Positions 8,856 through 16,910 of a DNA stretch of 55,394 nt are shown here, one piece after another. A model generated the notes under the pieces. That model saw only the letters and a program-made list of their open reading frames with translations. It made no database searches and was not told the origin of the DNA. A program made the position numbers and the translations under genes. Numbering within the stretch: the stretch's first letter is position 1; each line of letters opens with the position of its first letter. Source of the stretch: an uncultured Cetobacterium sp. (GTDB lineage Bacteria > Fusobacteriota > Fusobacteriia > Fusobacteriales > Fusobacteriaceae); NCBI GenBank assembly GCA_900766645.1, contig CAAFWD010000183.1:1-55394 (forward strand), read 5' to 3'.

Positions 8856-9224
8856 ATGGTACAACAACAAACTATCCTTAATGTTGCTGATAACTCAGGA
8901 GCTAAAAAACTTATGGTTATAAGAGTTCTTGGAGGATCTAGAAGAAGATTCGGTAGAATCGGTGACATTGTTGTGGCATCAGTTAAAGAAGCAATACCTG
9001 GTGGAAACGTTAAAAAAGGAGACGTAGTTAAAGCAGTTATTGTTAGAACTAAAAAAGAGTTAAGAAGAGAAGATGGATCATATATTAAATTTGATGATAA
9101 CGCAGCAGTTATCTTAAATAACAATAATGAACCAAGAGCAACAAGAATATTCGGACCTGTTGCAAGAGAATTAAGAGCTAAAGACTTCATGAAGATAGTT
9201 TCACTAGCTCCAGAAGTAATATAA
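8856..9224 (+). CDS. rplN: Large-subunit ribosomal protein L14
   Basis: A 122-residue 50S protein at the subunit interface that contacts 16S rRNA helix 14. It opens MVQQQT and carries the conserved DNSGAKK, RVLGGS and GPVARELR segments. The ATG follows GAGAGGAGG. No irregularity was seen. Confidence 0.98.
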   Translation: MVQQQTILNVADNSGAKKLMVIRVLGGSRRRFGRIGDIVVASVKEAIPGGNVKKGDVVKAVIVRTKKELRREDGSYIKFDDNAAVILNNNNEPRATRIFGPVARELRAKDFMKIVSLAPEVI

Positions 9225-9246
9225 TTGAGAGAGGAGGCTAATTGTC

Positions 9247-9588
9247 GTGGCTAAACCTAAGATTAAATTTATACCAGAAACTTTACATGTAAAAACTGGA
9301 GATACAGTTTTCGTAATTTCTGGAAAAGATAAAGGAAAGACAGGGAAAGTTTTAAAAGTATTCCCTAAAAAAGGTAAAATTGTTGTAGAAGGAGTTAATA
9401 TGGTAACTAAGCATATGAAACCTTCACAAATAAACCCACAAGGTGGAGTTGTAACTAAACCAGCTCCAATGTTCTCTTCAAAAGTAATGTTATTTGATGA
9501 GAAAGCTGGAAAACCAACAAGAGTTGGATACAAGCTTGTGGATGGTAAAAAAGTAAGATACTCTAAAGTATCTGGAGAGACTTTATAA
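9247..9588 (+). CDS. rplX: Large-subunit ribosomal protein L24
   Basis: A 113-residue KOW-domain assembly initiator of the 50S subunit. It starts at GTG behind GAGAGGAGG. The KOW motif V-x-ISGKDKGKTGKVLKV lies near residues 22-38. At 113 residues it is slightly longer than the common 100-105, with a N-terminal KPKIKFIPE lead. Confidence 0.96.
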   Translation: MAKPKIKFIPETLHVKTGDTVFVISGKDKGKTGKVLKVFPKKGKIVVEGVNMVTKHMKPSQINPQGGVVTKPAPMFSSKVMLFDEKAGKPTRVGYKLVDGKKVRYSKVSGETL

Positions 9589-9606
9589 GAGAGGAGGAGA
9601 ACGTAA

Positions 9607-10158
9607 GTGTCTAAATACGTTTCTAGATATCACAAATTATATAACGAAACAATAATTGCTAACTTAATGAAAGAGTTAGAGTTATCAAACGTTATGGAAT
9701 GTCCTAAATTAGACAGAATCGTTGTTAACATGGGAGTTGGAGAGGCTACTCAAAACTCAAAGTTAATCGATGCTGCTATGGGAGATTTAGCAATAATAAC
9801 AGGACAAAAGCCAGTTGTAAGAAAAGCAAAAAAATCAGAAGCTGGATTTAAGTTAAGAGAAGGAATGCCAATCGGTGCAAAAGTTACTTTAAGAAAAGAG
9901 AGAATGTACGATTTTCTAGATAGATTAGTAAATGTAGTTCTTCCAAGAGTAAGAGACTTCGAAGGAGTTCCAGCGGATTCATTCGACGGAAGAGGAAACT
10001 ACTCTTTAGGATTAAGAGATCAATTAGTTTTCCCTGAAATCGAGTTTGATAAAGTTGACAAGCTTTTAGGAATGTCTATCACTATAGTATCTTCTGCTAA
10101 GACAGATGAAGAAGGAAGAGCTTTACTTAAGGCGTTTGGAATGCCTTTCAAAAAGTAA
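9607..10158 (+). CDS. rplE: Large-subunit ribosomal protein L5
   Basis: A 183-residue 5S rRNA-binding protein of the central protuberance that touches P-site tRNA. It starts at GTG after GAGGAGGAGA. The family segments IVVNMGVGEA, GQKPVVRKAKKS and FDGRGNYSLGL are all present. It lies in standard spc-operon order between rplX and rpsN. Confidence 0.98.
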   Translation: MSKYVSRYHKLYNETIIANLMKELELSNVMECPKLDRIVVNMGVGEATQNSKLIDAAMGDLAIITGQKPVVRKAKKSEAGFKLREGMPIGAKVTLRKERMYDFLDRLVNVVLPRVRDFEGVPADSFDGRGNYSLGLRDQLVFPEIEFDKVDKLLGMSITIVSSAKTDEEGRALLKAFGMPFKK

Positions 10159-10179
10159 TAGTGAGGAGGTTAAGAATCA

Positions 10180-10467
10180 ATGGCTAAAAAGTCAATGATC
10201 GCTAGAGAAGTTAAGAGAGCTACTTTATGCGATAAATATGCTGAAAAAAGAGCTGAGCTAAAGAAGAGAGTAAACGAGGGAGACATGGACGCAATGTTCG
10301 AGTTAAACAAGTTACCAAAGAACTCTTCTGAGGTTAGAAAGAAAAATAGATGTCAATTAGATGGAAGACCAAGAGGATTCATGAGAGAATTCGGTATTTC
10401 GAGAGTTAAGTTCAGACAATTAGCAGGTGCTGGACTTATACCAGGTGTAAAGAAGTCATCTTGGTAA
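10180..10467 (+). CDS. rpsN: Small-subunit ribosomal protein S14, zinc-free form
   Basis: A 95-residue 30S head protein. It is the longer class of S14 and lacks the CxxC...CxxC zinc ribbon: only two cysteines occur (in TLCDKY and KNRCQLDG). This class does not need zinc. The C-terminal GRPRGFMREFGISR...PGVKKSSW region is canonical. No short zinc-type paralogue occurs in the window. Confidence 0.97.
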   Translation: MAKKSMIAREVKRATLCDKYAEKRAELKKRVNEGDMDAMFELNKLPKNSSEVRKKNRCQLDGRPRGFMREFGISRVKFRQLAGAGLIPGVKKSSW

Positions 10468-10494
10468 TTAGTTGATGAAAGGAGGATTTAATAG

Positions 10495-10890
10495 ATGTTT
10501 TTAACAGATCCAATTGCAGATATGTTAACAAGAGTTAGAAATGCAAACGCTGTAAGTCACGAGAAAACAGATGTTCCTCACTCTAACATAAAAGAGAGAA
10601 TCGCTGAGATTTTAAAAGAAGAGGGATATATTTCTAACTACAAAGTAGTAACTGATGGAAATAAAAAGAATATAAGAGTGTACTTAAAGTACGATGGAAA
10701 AGAAAGAGTAATCAAAGGAATCAAGAGAATTTCTAAGCCAGGAAGAAGAGTTTATTCTTCTGTAGAAGATATGCCAAGAGTATTATCAGGATTAGGAATC
10801 GCTATCGTTTCAACTTCTAAAGGTATTGTAACTGACAGAGTTGCTAGAAGAGAAAACGTTGGTGGAGAAGTTCTTGCATTCGTTTGGTAA
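10495..10890 (+). CDS. rpsH: Small-subunit ribosomal protein S8
   Basis: A 131-residue central-domain 16S rRNA-binding protein. In E. coli it represses the spc operon by binding mRNA near rplE; I saw no clear copy of that site here. It opens MFLTDPIADMLTR and ends with the signature STSKGIVTDREA-like segment (STSKGIVTDRVARRENVGGE). Confidence 0.98.
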   Translation: MFLTDPIADMLTRVRNANAVSHEKTDVPHSNIKERIAEILKEEGYISNYKVVTDGNKKNIRVYLKYDGKERVIKGIKRISKPGRRVYSSVEDMPRVLSGLGIAIVSTSKGIVTDRVARRENVGGEVLAFVW

Positions 10891-10908
10891 AACTAGGAGG
10901 TAACCATA

Positions 10909-11445
10909 ATGTCAAGAGTAGGTAAAAAGATCATAGTGGTACCTGCTGGGGTTGAAGTTACAATAGCTGCAGGAAATGTAGTTACTGTAAAAGGACCTAA
11001 AGGTACTTTAACTAAGAAATTTAACGATGAGTTAACAATAAATATGGAAAACAACGAAATTAACGTTGTAAGACCAAATGATTTACCAGCAGTAAGAGCA
11101 ATACACGGAACTACTAGAGCTCTTATCAACAACATGATTCTTGGAGTTTCTGAAGGATTTAAGAAAACTCTTAACCTTGTTGGAGTTGGATACAGAGCTG
11201 CTGAGAAGAACGGTGGATTAGAGATGGCTTTAGGATATTCTCATCCAGTTGTTATCGACGCTGTAGAGGGAATCAAAATGTCAGTTGAGAAAAATACAAC
11301 TGTACATATTGAAGGAATAGAGAAAGATGTAGTAGGACAAGTTGCTGCGGACATCAGATCTAAGAGAGCTCCAGAGCCTTACAAAGGAAAAGGAGTTAAG
11401 TATTCTGACGAGGTAGTTAGAAGAAAAGAAGGTAAGAAATCATAA
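10909..11445 (+). CDS. rplF: Large-subunit ribosomal protein L6
   Basis: A 178-residue protein with two related domains near the factor-binding site of the 50S subunit. It opens MSRVGKKIIVVPAGVEV. The C-terminal signature KRAPEPYKGKGVKY is intact. The ATG follows AGGAGGT. A 46-base gap leads to rplR. Confidence 0.98.
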   Translation: MSRVGKKIIVVPAGVEVTIAAGNVVTVKGPKGTLTKKFNDELTINMENNEINVVRPNDLPAVRAIHGTTRALINNMILGVSEGFKKTLNLVGVGYRAAEKNGGLEMALGYSHPVVIDAVEGIKMSVEKNTTVHIEGIEKDVVGQVAADIRSKRAPEPYKGKGVKYSDEVVRRKEGKKS

Positions 11446-11491
11446 TACTAACTAATTAATTGTTAGTGTGCTGAATAAGGAGGTTAAAAAG

Positions 11492-11860
11492 TTGTTTAAG
11501 AAAGTTAATAGAGACGCTATTAGAAGAAGAAAGCACTTATCTATCAGAAACAAAATTTCTGGTACAGCTGAGAGACCAAGACTTTCTATATATAGATCAA
11601 ACAACAACATCTTTGCTCAATTAGTTGATGACGTAAATGGAGTGACTTTAGTTTCTGCATCTACAATCGATAAAGAGATCAAAGGAAATGTAAAGCACGG
11701 TGGAAACATAGAGTCTGCTAAGCTAGTTGGAAAAGCAATAGCTGAGAGAGCTGTGGCTAAAAATATATCTGTTATCGTATTTGACAGATCTGGATACAAA
11801 TACACAGGAAGAGTAGCTGCCCTTGCAGAGGCTGCAAGAGAAGCAGGACTTAAATTCTAA
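11492..11860 (+). CDS. rplR: Large-subunit ribosomal protein L18
   Basis: A 122-residue 5S rRNA-binding protein. The open frame extends up to a GTG at 11468, but AAGGAGG at 11477-11483 lies inside that extension. The TTG at 11492 has correct spacing (8 bases) and gives MFKKVNR, the usual L18 N-terminus, so it was chosen. The family's KISGTAERPRLSIYRS and YKYTGRVAALAEAAREAGL segments are present. Confidence 0.96.
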   Translation: MFKKVNRDAIRRRKHLSIRNKISGTAERPRLSIYRSNNNIFAQLVDDVNGVTLVSASTIDKEIKGNVKHGGNIESAKLVGKAIAERAVAKNISVIVFDRSGYKYTGRVAALAEAAREAGLKF

Positions 11861-11884
11861 TTCTTGTAGAGAGGAGGACTTCAC

Positions 11885-12385
11885 TTGTCTAAGTTAGTTA
11901 AAGAAGAAAAACAATTTCAAGAGAAATTATTGAAGATTTCTAGAGTTTCTAAGACAACTAAAGGAGGAAGAACTATATCTTTCTCGGTTTTAGCTGCAGT
12001 AGGAGACGCTGAAGGAAATGTAGGAATAGGATTAGGAAAAGCGAATGGTGTACCTGATGCAATCAGAAAAGCAATCGCTTCTGCTAAGAAAAACATGGTA
12101 AAGGTTTCATTAAAAGGAACTACTATTCCTCACGAGATCGTTGGTAAGTGGGGAGCGACATCAATTTGGATGGCACCAGCTTACGAAGGTACTGGAGTTA
12201 TCGCAGGATCATCTTGTAGAGAGATTCTTGAGTTAGCTGGAGTACACAACATTCTTACAAAGATCAAAGGATCAAGAAACAAGCACAACGTTGCAAGAGC
12301 TACAATCGAAGCATTAGCAGGACTAAGAACTGCTGAGCAGGTTGCTGCATTAAGAGGAAAAGAAGTAAAGGAAATCTTAAGCTAG
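11885..12385 (+). CDS. rpsE: Small-subunit ribosomal protein S5
   Basis: A 166-residue 30S protein involved in decoding fidelity, with an N-terminal dsRNA-binding-like domain. It starts at TTG behind GAGAGGAGG. The signature GGRTISFSVLAAVGDAEGNVG lies near residues 27-47. The C-terminal domain ends with GLRTAEQVAALRGK. Confidence 0.97.
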   Translation: MSKLVKEEKQFQEKLLKISRVSKTTKGGRTISFSVLAAVGDAEGNVGIGLGKANGVPDAIRKAIASAKKNMVKVSLKGTTIPHEIVGKWGATSIWMAPAYEGTGVIAGSSCREILELAGVHNILTKIKGSRNKHNVARATIEALAGLRTAEQVAALRGKEVKEILS

Positions 12386-12398
12386 GAGGTAAATAAAG

Positions 12399-12581
12399 AT
12401 GGCAAAGCTTAGAATAGAGCTTGTAAAAAGCATAATCGGAAGAAAGCCTAACCATATAGCTACTGCAAAGTCGCTAGGGCTTAAGAAGATGAATGATGTT
12501 AGAGAGCACAATGTAACTCCTGAGTTAAAAGGGAAAATTGCTCAAATTTCTTACCTATTAAAAGTAGAGGAGGTGCAATAA
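12399..12581 (+). CDS. rpmD: Large-subunit ribosomal protein L30
   Basis: A 60-residue bacterial L30 that binds 23S rRNA domain II. It contains the family core KSIIGRKPNHIATAKSLGL. It is packed tightly, 13 bases after rpsE and three before rplO; its end carries the GGAGG site for rplO. Confidence 0.97.
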   Translation: MAKLRIELVKSIIGRKPNHIATAKSLGLKKMNDVREHNVTPELKGKIAQISYLLKVEEVQ

Positions 12582-12584
12582 TCT

Positions 12585-13064
12585 ATGAAATTAAATGAAT
12601 TAAAGCCTTCTGTACCAAGAAAAGCTAGAAAAAGAGTTGGAAGAGGAGAATCATCAGGTTTAGGAAAGACTGCTGGAAAAGGAAGCAACGGTCAATGTTC
12701 TAGAGCTGGAGGAGGGGTAAAACCTTACTTCGAAGGTGGACAAATGCCACTTTACAGAAGAACTCCTAAGAGAGGATTCTCAAACGCATTATTCAGAAAA
12801 GATTATGCAGTTATAAATTTATGTGATTTAAATAGATTTGAAGAAGGAACAGAGGTAACTCCAGAGTTATTAGTAGCTGCTGGAATCGTTAAGAAAACTC
12901 TTTCTGGAATCAAAGTTTTAGGAAACGGAGAATTAACAGTTAAAGTTTCTGTTAAAGCTCATAAAGTTTCAGCTACAGCAAAAGCTGCAATCGAAGCTAA
13001 AGGTGGATCTGTAGAGATTATCGAAGTTAAGACATTTGCAGACGTAGCAAAAAACAACAAGTAA
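12585..13064 (+). CDS. rplO: Large-subunit ribosomal protein L15
   Basis: A 159-residue late 50S assembly protein. The glycine-rich N-terminal extension (RKRVGRGESSGLGKTAGKG) and the GGQMPLYRRTPKRGF core are canonical. Its last codons form the left arm of a perfect 12-bp hairpin that continues into the gap before secY. Confidence 0.97.
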   Translation: MKLNELKPSVPRKARKRVGRGESSGLGKTAGKGSNGQCSRAGGGVKPYFEGGQMPLYRRTPKRGFSNALFRKDYAVINLCDLNRFEEGTEVTPELLVAAGIVKKTLSGIKVLGNGELTVKVSVKAHKVSATAKAAIEAKGGSVEIIEVKTFADVAKNNK

Positions 13065-13079
13065 TTATTACTTGTTGTT
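13053..13079 (+). promoter_or_regulatory. Hairpin spanning the rplO stop codon, before secY
   Basis: A perfect 12-bp stem (13053-13064 with 13068-13079) has a 3-base loop, and the rplO stop codon is at the end of the left arm. No T run follows. It probably stabilises or marks a processing point in the mRNA, or modulates secY initiation 20 bases downstream. Confidence 0.55.
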
Positions 13080-13099
13080 CAAATGTGAGGTGAAGAATT

Positions 13100-14380
13100 T
13101 TGGGTTTAATTGAAAAGTTTGAAATGAAGCTTAGAGGTATATTTAAAATTCCAGAACTGAGAGATAGAATCATCTTCACCTTATTAATGTTCCTAGTAGC
13201 TAGGGTAGGGACTTATATCCCTGCTCCTGGTGTGGACATTGATCGTTTGGCTCAAATGACAGCTCAAAACGACTTACTAGGGTATATTAATATGTTCTCA
13301 GGTGGAGCATTCCAGAGAGTATCAATATTTGCATTGGGAATTGTACCTTATATCAATTCATCAATTGTATTTAGTTTGTTAGCTGTAATAATTCCCAAAA
13401 TTGAAGAAATTCAAAAAGAGGGAGAGTCAGGGCGTAACAAAATTACTCAATGGACTAGATATCTGACAATTGTAATAGCAATAATCCAAGGACTTGGAGT
13501 ATGCACATGGTTACAATCTGTAGGATTAGTAACAACACCAGGATTAACATTTTTCTTAACAACAATAGCTACGTTGACAGCAGGAACAATATTTTTAATG
13601 TGGGTAGGGGAACAGATTTCTATTAAAGGAATCGGTAATGGAGTTTCGCTACTTATCTTTTTAAATGTTATTTCTGGTGCACCGAATGCTGTAATTCAAA
13701 CTATACAAGATATGAGAGGGAGTAAGTTTCTTATTCCTGTTTTGTTATTAGTAGGGGTTGCTGCAGTTTTAACAATTGCAGGAATAGTTGTGTTCCAATT
13801 AGGGCAAAGAAAAATACCAGTTCACTATGTTGGAAGAGGATTTGCTGGAAATAATGGAATGGGACAAAATTCATATATACCACTGAAGTTAAATAGTTCA
13901 GGTGTAATGCCTGTAATCTTTGCTTCAGTAGTAATGATGGTTCCTTCTTTAATAGTGAATATTCTTCCAGGAGAGTTTTCTGGAAAAGTAATACTTGCTA
14001 GAATATTTAGCGACCAGCATCCTGTATATTTAATACTATATGCTGCTGTAATTATATTCTTTTCGTTTTTCTATACTTCTATAGTTTTCGATCCTGAAAA
14101 GGTTGCTGAAAATTTAAAACAAGGCGGAGGAACAATTCCAAGTATTAGACCTGGAGCAGATACAGCTGATTATCTTGAAGGAGTTGTAACTAGAATAACG
14201 TGGGGAGGAGCTATATTTTTAGCTTTAATCGCCATTGCGCCAATGGTATTATTTAAAACCTTTGGACTACCTGTATTTTTCGGTGGAACAGGGATAATAA
14301 TAGTTGTTGGAGTAGCACTAGATACTGTACAACAGATAGATGCTCATCTTATCATGAAAGAGTATAAAGGATTTTTATAA
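13100..14380 (+). CDS. secY: Preprotein translocase channel subunit SecY
   Basis: A 426-residue inner-membrane protein forming the Sec channel with SecE and SecG. Ten transmembrane segments can be traced from about residue 20. The family sequences RVGTYIPAPGVD, INMFSGGAFQR and GIGNGVSLLIF are present. It starts at TTG after GAGGTGAAG. It is the last gene of the spc block. A hairpin precedes it and a terminator-like structure follows, so its level may be set separately from the ribosomal genes. Confidence 0.98.
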   Translation: MGLIEKFEMKLRGIFKIPELRDRIIFTLLMFLVARVGTYIPAPGVDIDRLAQMTAQNDLLGYINMFSGGAFQRVSIFALGIVPYINSSIVFSLLAVIIPKIEEIQKEGESGRNKITQWTRYLTIVIAIIQGLGVCTWLQSVGLVTTPGLTFFLTTIATLTAGTIFLMWVGEQISIKGIGNGVSLLIFLNVISGAPNAVIQTIQDMRGSKFLIPVLLLVGVAAVLTIAGIVVFQLGQRKIPVHYVGRGFAGNNGMGQNSYIPLKLNSSGVMPVIFASVVMMVPSLIVNILPGEFSGKVILARIFSDQHPVYLILYAAVIIFFSFFYTSIVFDPEKVAENLKQGGGTIPSIRPGADTADYLEGVVTRITWGGAIFLALIAIAPMVLFKTFGLPVFFGGTGIIIVVGVALDTVQQIDAHLIMKEYKGFL

Positions 14381-14386
14381 AATCAT

Positions 14387-14413
14387 GGCACGGCATTTAG
14401 TCGTGCCCTTTTT
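14387..14413 (+). terminator. Terminator-like hairpin between secY and adk
   Basis: GGCACG (14387-14392) pairs with CGTGCC (14402-14407) over a 9-base loop, followed by CTTTTT. It is a short but standard intrinsic terminator, placed inside a gene series normally co-transcribed. It may be a partial terminator that lowers expression of adk and map. Confidence 0.65.
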
Positions 14414-14441
14414 ATTTATAAAGTATAAAGGAGATGAAGAA

Positions 14442-15083
14442 ATGAACATAATGTTATTTGGAGCCCCTGGAGCAGGAAAGGGTACACAAGCAAAATACAT
14501 TATTGACAAGTATGGAATTCCACAAATTTCAACTGGAGATATGTTAAGAGCTGCTATTTCAGAAGGAACAGATATGGGAATGGAAGCTAAAAAATATATG
14601 GATGAAGGGAAATTAGTTCCGGATTCAACAATCATAGGAATAATAAGAGATAGATTATCTCAAGATGATTGTAAAAAAGGATTTATTCTTGATGGATTCC
14701 CAAGAACATTGGCACAAGCTGAAGCGTTAGAAGTTCTTTTAAAAGAATTAGAAATGAATTTAGATAAAGTTATTTCTTTAAATGTACCAGATGAGTTAAT
14801 AGTTGGAAGAGTAACAGGAAGAAGAGTATGTTCAAAATGTGGAGCATCTTTCCACGTTGAATTTAATCCTTCAAAAGTTGAGGGTGTTTGTGACTATTGT
14901 GGTGGAGAGCTAATTACAAGAAAAGATGACACTAAAGAAACAGTAGAAAAAAGATTATCTTCTTACCATGAGCAAACAGCTCCTTTATTTGATTTTTATA
15001 ATGAAAGAGGAGTAATGGTTGAAATAGATGGAACTAAAGATATCAATGAGATAACAAAGGAGATCTTTGATATTTTAGGATAA
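14442..15083 (+). CDS. adk: Adenylate kinase, zinc-lid type
   Basis: Converts AMP and ATP to two ADP in the cytoplasm. The product is 213 residues. The P-loop GAPGAGKGT is at residues 7-15, and the lid carries four cysteines (130, 133, 150, 153), the zinc-binding form of the family. The open frame extends 19 codons further up, but that stretch covers the secY terminator. ATG 14442 follows AAGGAGATGA and gives the canonical MNIMLFGAPG start. Confidence 0.98.
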   Translation: MNIMLFGAPGAGKGTQAKYIIDKYGIPQISTGDMLRAAISEGTDMGMEAKKYMDEGKLVPDSTIIGIIRDRLSQDDCKKGFILDGFPRTLAQAEALEVLLKELEMNLDKVISLNVPDELIVGRVTGRRVCSKCGASFHVEFNPSKVEGVCDYCGGELITRKDDTKETVEKRLSSYHEQTAPLFDFYNERGVMVEIDGTKDINEITKEIFDILG

Positions 15084-15106
15084 TTTTAACCTAGAAAGGA
15101 TAAATA

Positions 15107-15874
15107 ATGGTTATAATAAAAACTTTAGACGAGATCAAAGAAATAAAAAAACCAAGTCAAATTATAGCTAAGTTATATGAAGAGGTTCTTCCGAAATACA
15201 TAAAAGCAGGAGTTTCGACAGGAGAGTTAAATAAAATAATTGAAGATTATTTATTAACTAATGGAGCTGAACCAGCAACTATAGGAGTAGGTGGACCTAT
15301 AAATCCTTATCCAGCAGGGTCATGTATATCTGTAAATGAAGAAGTAGTACATGGAATTCCTAGAATGGATAAGTTTTTAAAAGATGGAGATATAGTTAGT
15401 ATTGATGTGGTAGCTAGAATGAATGGATTTTATGGAGACTCAGCAATAACATATGCTGTTGGAGATATAGACGAAGAGTCTCAAAAATTAATAGATATTA
15501 CTAAAAAGTCTAGAGAAATTGGAATTGAACAAATGGTGGCAGGGAACAGATTAGGAGATGTGGGAAATGCTATTCAAAAATATGTTGAATCTAATGGATT
15601 TAGTGTAGTAAAAGACTTTGCAGGACATGGAGTAGGAAAGTCTATGCATGAAGATCCTTGTTTACCAAATTTTGGTAGAAAAGGAAGAGGTATAAAAATT
15701 GAAAATGGAATGGTTTTAGCATTGGAGCCGATGGTTAATGTTGGGACCTATAAAGTTGATATTACTAATGATGGTTGGACAGTAGTTACAAGAGATGGTA
15801 AAAGATCAGCTCACTTTGAACATACTGTTGCAATCATTGACGGAAAACCTATTATTTTAACAGAATTAGACTAA
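15107..15874 (+). CDS. map: Methionine aminopeptidase, type I
   Basis: Removes the initiator methionine from nascent proteins. It is 255 residues. Metal and active-site residues are visible: H82 (VHGIP), D100 and D111 (SIDVVARMNGFYGDSA), H174 (AGHGVG), and glutamates in ALEPMVN and FEHTV. It lies 23 bases after adk. A 102-base gap with a candidate promoter separates it from infA. Confidence 0.97.
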   Translation: MVIIKTLDEIKEIKKPSQIIAKLYEEVLPKYIKAGVSTGELNKIIEDYLLTNGAEPATIGVGGPINPYPAGSCISVNEEVVHGIPRMDKFLKDGDIVSIDVVARMNGFYGDSAITYAVGDIDEESQKLIDITKKSREIGIEQMVAGNRLGDVGNAIQKYVESNGFSVVKDFAGHGVGKSMHEDPCLPNFGRKGRGIKIENGMVLALEPMVNVGTYKVDITNDGWTVVTRDGKRSAHFEHTVAIIDGKPIILTELD

Positions 15875-15917
15875 TGGAAAAGTAATAAAAAACTTATTTA
15901 AAACACAAAAAATCTAC

Positions 15918-15946
15918 TAGACTTTTTGTTAAATAAATGTTAGAAT
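15918..15946 (+). promoter_or_regulatory. Candidate promoter for infA
   Basis: TAGACT (15918-15923), a 17-base spacer and TAGAAT (15941-15946) lie in the map-infA gap. Neither box is perfect. The placement would let the infA-rpmJ-alpha block be transcribed separately. Confidence 0.4.
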
Positions 15947-15976
15947 AATATGAATTTCTGTTCGATAGGAGGAAAT

Positions 15977-16195
15977 ATGTCAAAGAAGGATGTTATCGAA
16001 TTAGAAGGAACTATATTAGAGGCCCTTCCAAATGCGATGTTTAAAGTTGAATTAGAAAATGGGCACACAATTTTAGGGCACATCTCTGGAAAAATGAGAA
16101 TGAATTATATTAAAATTTTACCAGGGGATAAAGTAACGGTACAAATTTCTCCATATGATTTATCTAGGGGAAGAATAGTATACAGAAAAAAGTAA
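15977..16195 (+). CDS. infA: Translation initiation factor IF-1
   Basis: A 72-residue OB-fold factor that occupies the 30S A site during initiation. An in-frame ATG at 15950 would add nine residues, but GATAGGAGG (15965-15973) lies inside that stretch. ATG 15977 yields MSKKDVIELEGTILEALPNA, the normal N-terminus. It is followed by rpmJ after 28 bases. Confidence 0.97.
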   Translation: MSKKDVIELEGTILEALPNAMFKVELENGHTILGHISGKMRMNYIKILPGDKVTVQISPYDLSRGRIVYRKK

Positions 16196-16223
16196 AGTTA
16201 TGATCACGAGAGGAGGTAATTAA

Positions 16224-16337
16224 GTGAAAGTAAGAGTATCAATTAAGCCTATTTGTGACAAATGTAAAGTTATCAAGAGACACGGAAAGATCAGAGTAAT
16301 CTGTGAGAATCCAAAGCACAAACAAGTACAGGGATAA
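16224..16337 (+). CDS. rpmJ: Large-subunit ribosomal protein L36, zinc form
   Basis: A 37-residue 50S protein starting at GTG (MKVRVSIKPICDKCKVIKRH) behind GAGGAGGT. The zinc-ribbon ligands C11, C14, C27 and H32 are all present, so this is the zinc-binding form. The position between infA and rpsM is the standard one. The 157 bases that follow form the candidate alpha-operon leader. Confidence 0.97.
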   Translation: MKVRVSIKPICDKCKVIKRHGKIRVICENPKHKQVQG

Positions 16338-16494
16338 CTTGAAAAGTTTTGCAAAACAAGTACTGACATGGGAAGTACTGTAAAGGTATGTTAAGCTGTA
16401 GAGCTATTACTCGAAAGAGGCATATCGAAGAAAGTCTTTGTTGGTTAATATACCAACGGATATATAAAAATTTTCGGAAGAGGAGGAACGAATT
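16338..16494 (+). promoter_or_regulatory. Candidate structured leader before rpsM
   Basis: A 157-base non-coding stretch precedes the block that encodes S13, S11, S4, RNA polymerase alpha and L17. Visible elements are a GTTGGT/ACCAAC hairpin (16440-16457), a CTC-GAAA-GAG tetraloop hairpin, an AGCT-GTAG-AGCT element and a repeated AGTACT that could fold on itself. In E. coli, S4 represses this same operon through a pseudoknot in the rpsM leader. A similar role here is inference by position and structure. Confidence 0.5.
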
Positions 16495-16851
16495 TTGGCT
16501 AGAATCGCAGGAGTAGATATTCCAAGAAACAAAAGAGTTGAGATCGCTTTAACTTACGTTTATGGAATTGGAAAACCAACTTCACAAAAAGTTTTAACAG
16601 AAGCAGGAATTAACTTTGACACTAGAGTGAAAGATTTAACAGAAGAAGAGTTAAATAAAATCAGAGCAGTTGTTGAAGGTGTAAAAGTAGAGGGAGATCT
16701 TAGAAAAGAGATCAGACTTGCAATAAAGAGACTTATGGATATCAGATGTTACAGAGGTTCAAGACATAAAATGAACTTACCAGTAAGAGGACAAAAGTCA
16801 AAAACAAATGCAAGAACAAGAAAAGGTCCTAAAAAACCTATAAAGAAATAG
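16495..16851 (+). CDS. rpsM: Small-subunit ribosomal protein S13
   Basis: A 118-residue 30S head protein that contacts P-site tRNA and the 50S subunit. It starts at TTG (MARIAGVDIPRNK) behind GAGGAGGAAC. The C-terminal signature RGSRHKMNLPVRGQKSKTNARTRKG region is typical. It is the first gene after the candidate S4-type leader. Confidence 0.97.
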   Translation: MARIAGVDIPRNKRVEIALTYVYGIGKPTSQKVLTEAGINFDTRVKDLTEEELNKIRAVVEGVKVEGDLRKEIRLAIKRLMDIRCYRGSRHKMNLPVRGQKSKTNARTRKGPKKPIKK

Positions 16852-16910
16852 TTTTAAGCTAATTGTAGAATAGTAAGAAACGGCATTTTATCGTAAGGAG
16901 GTAGCTTAAA

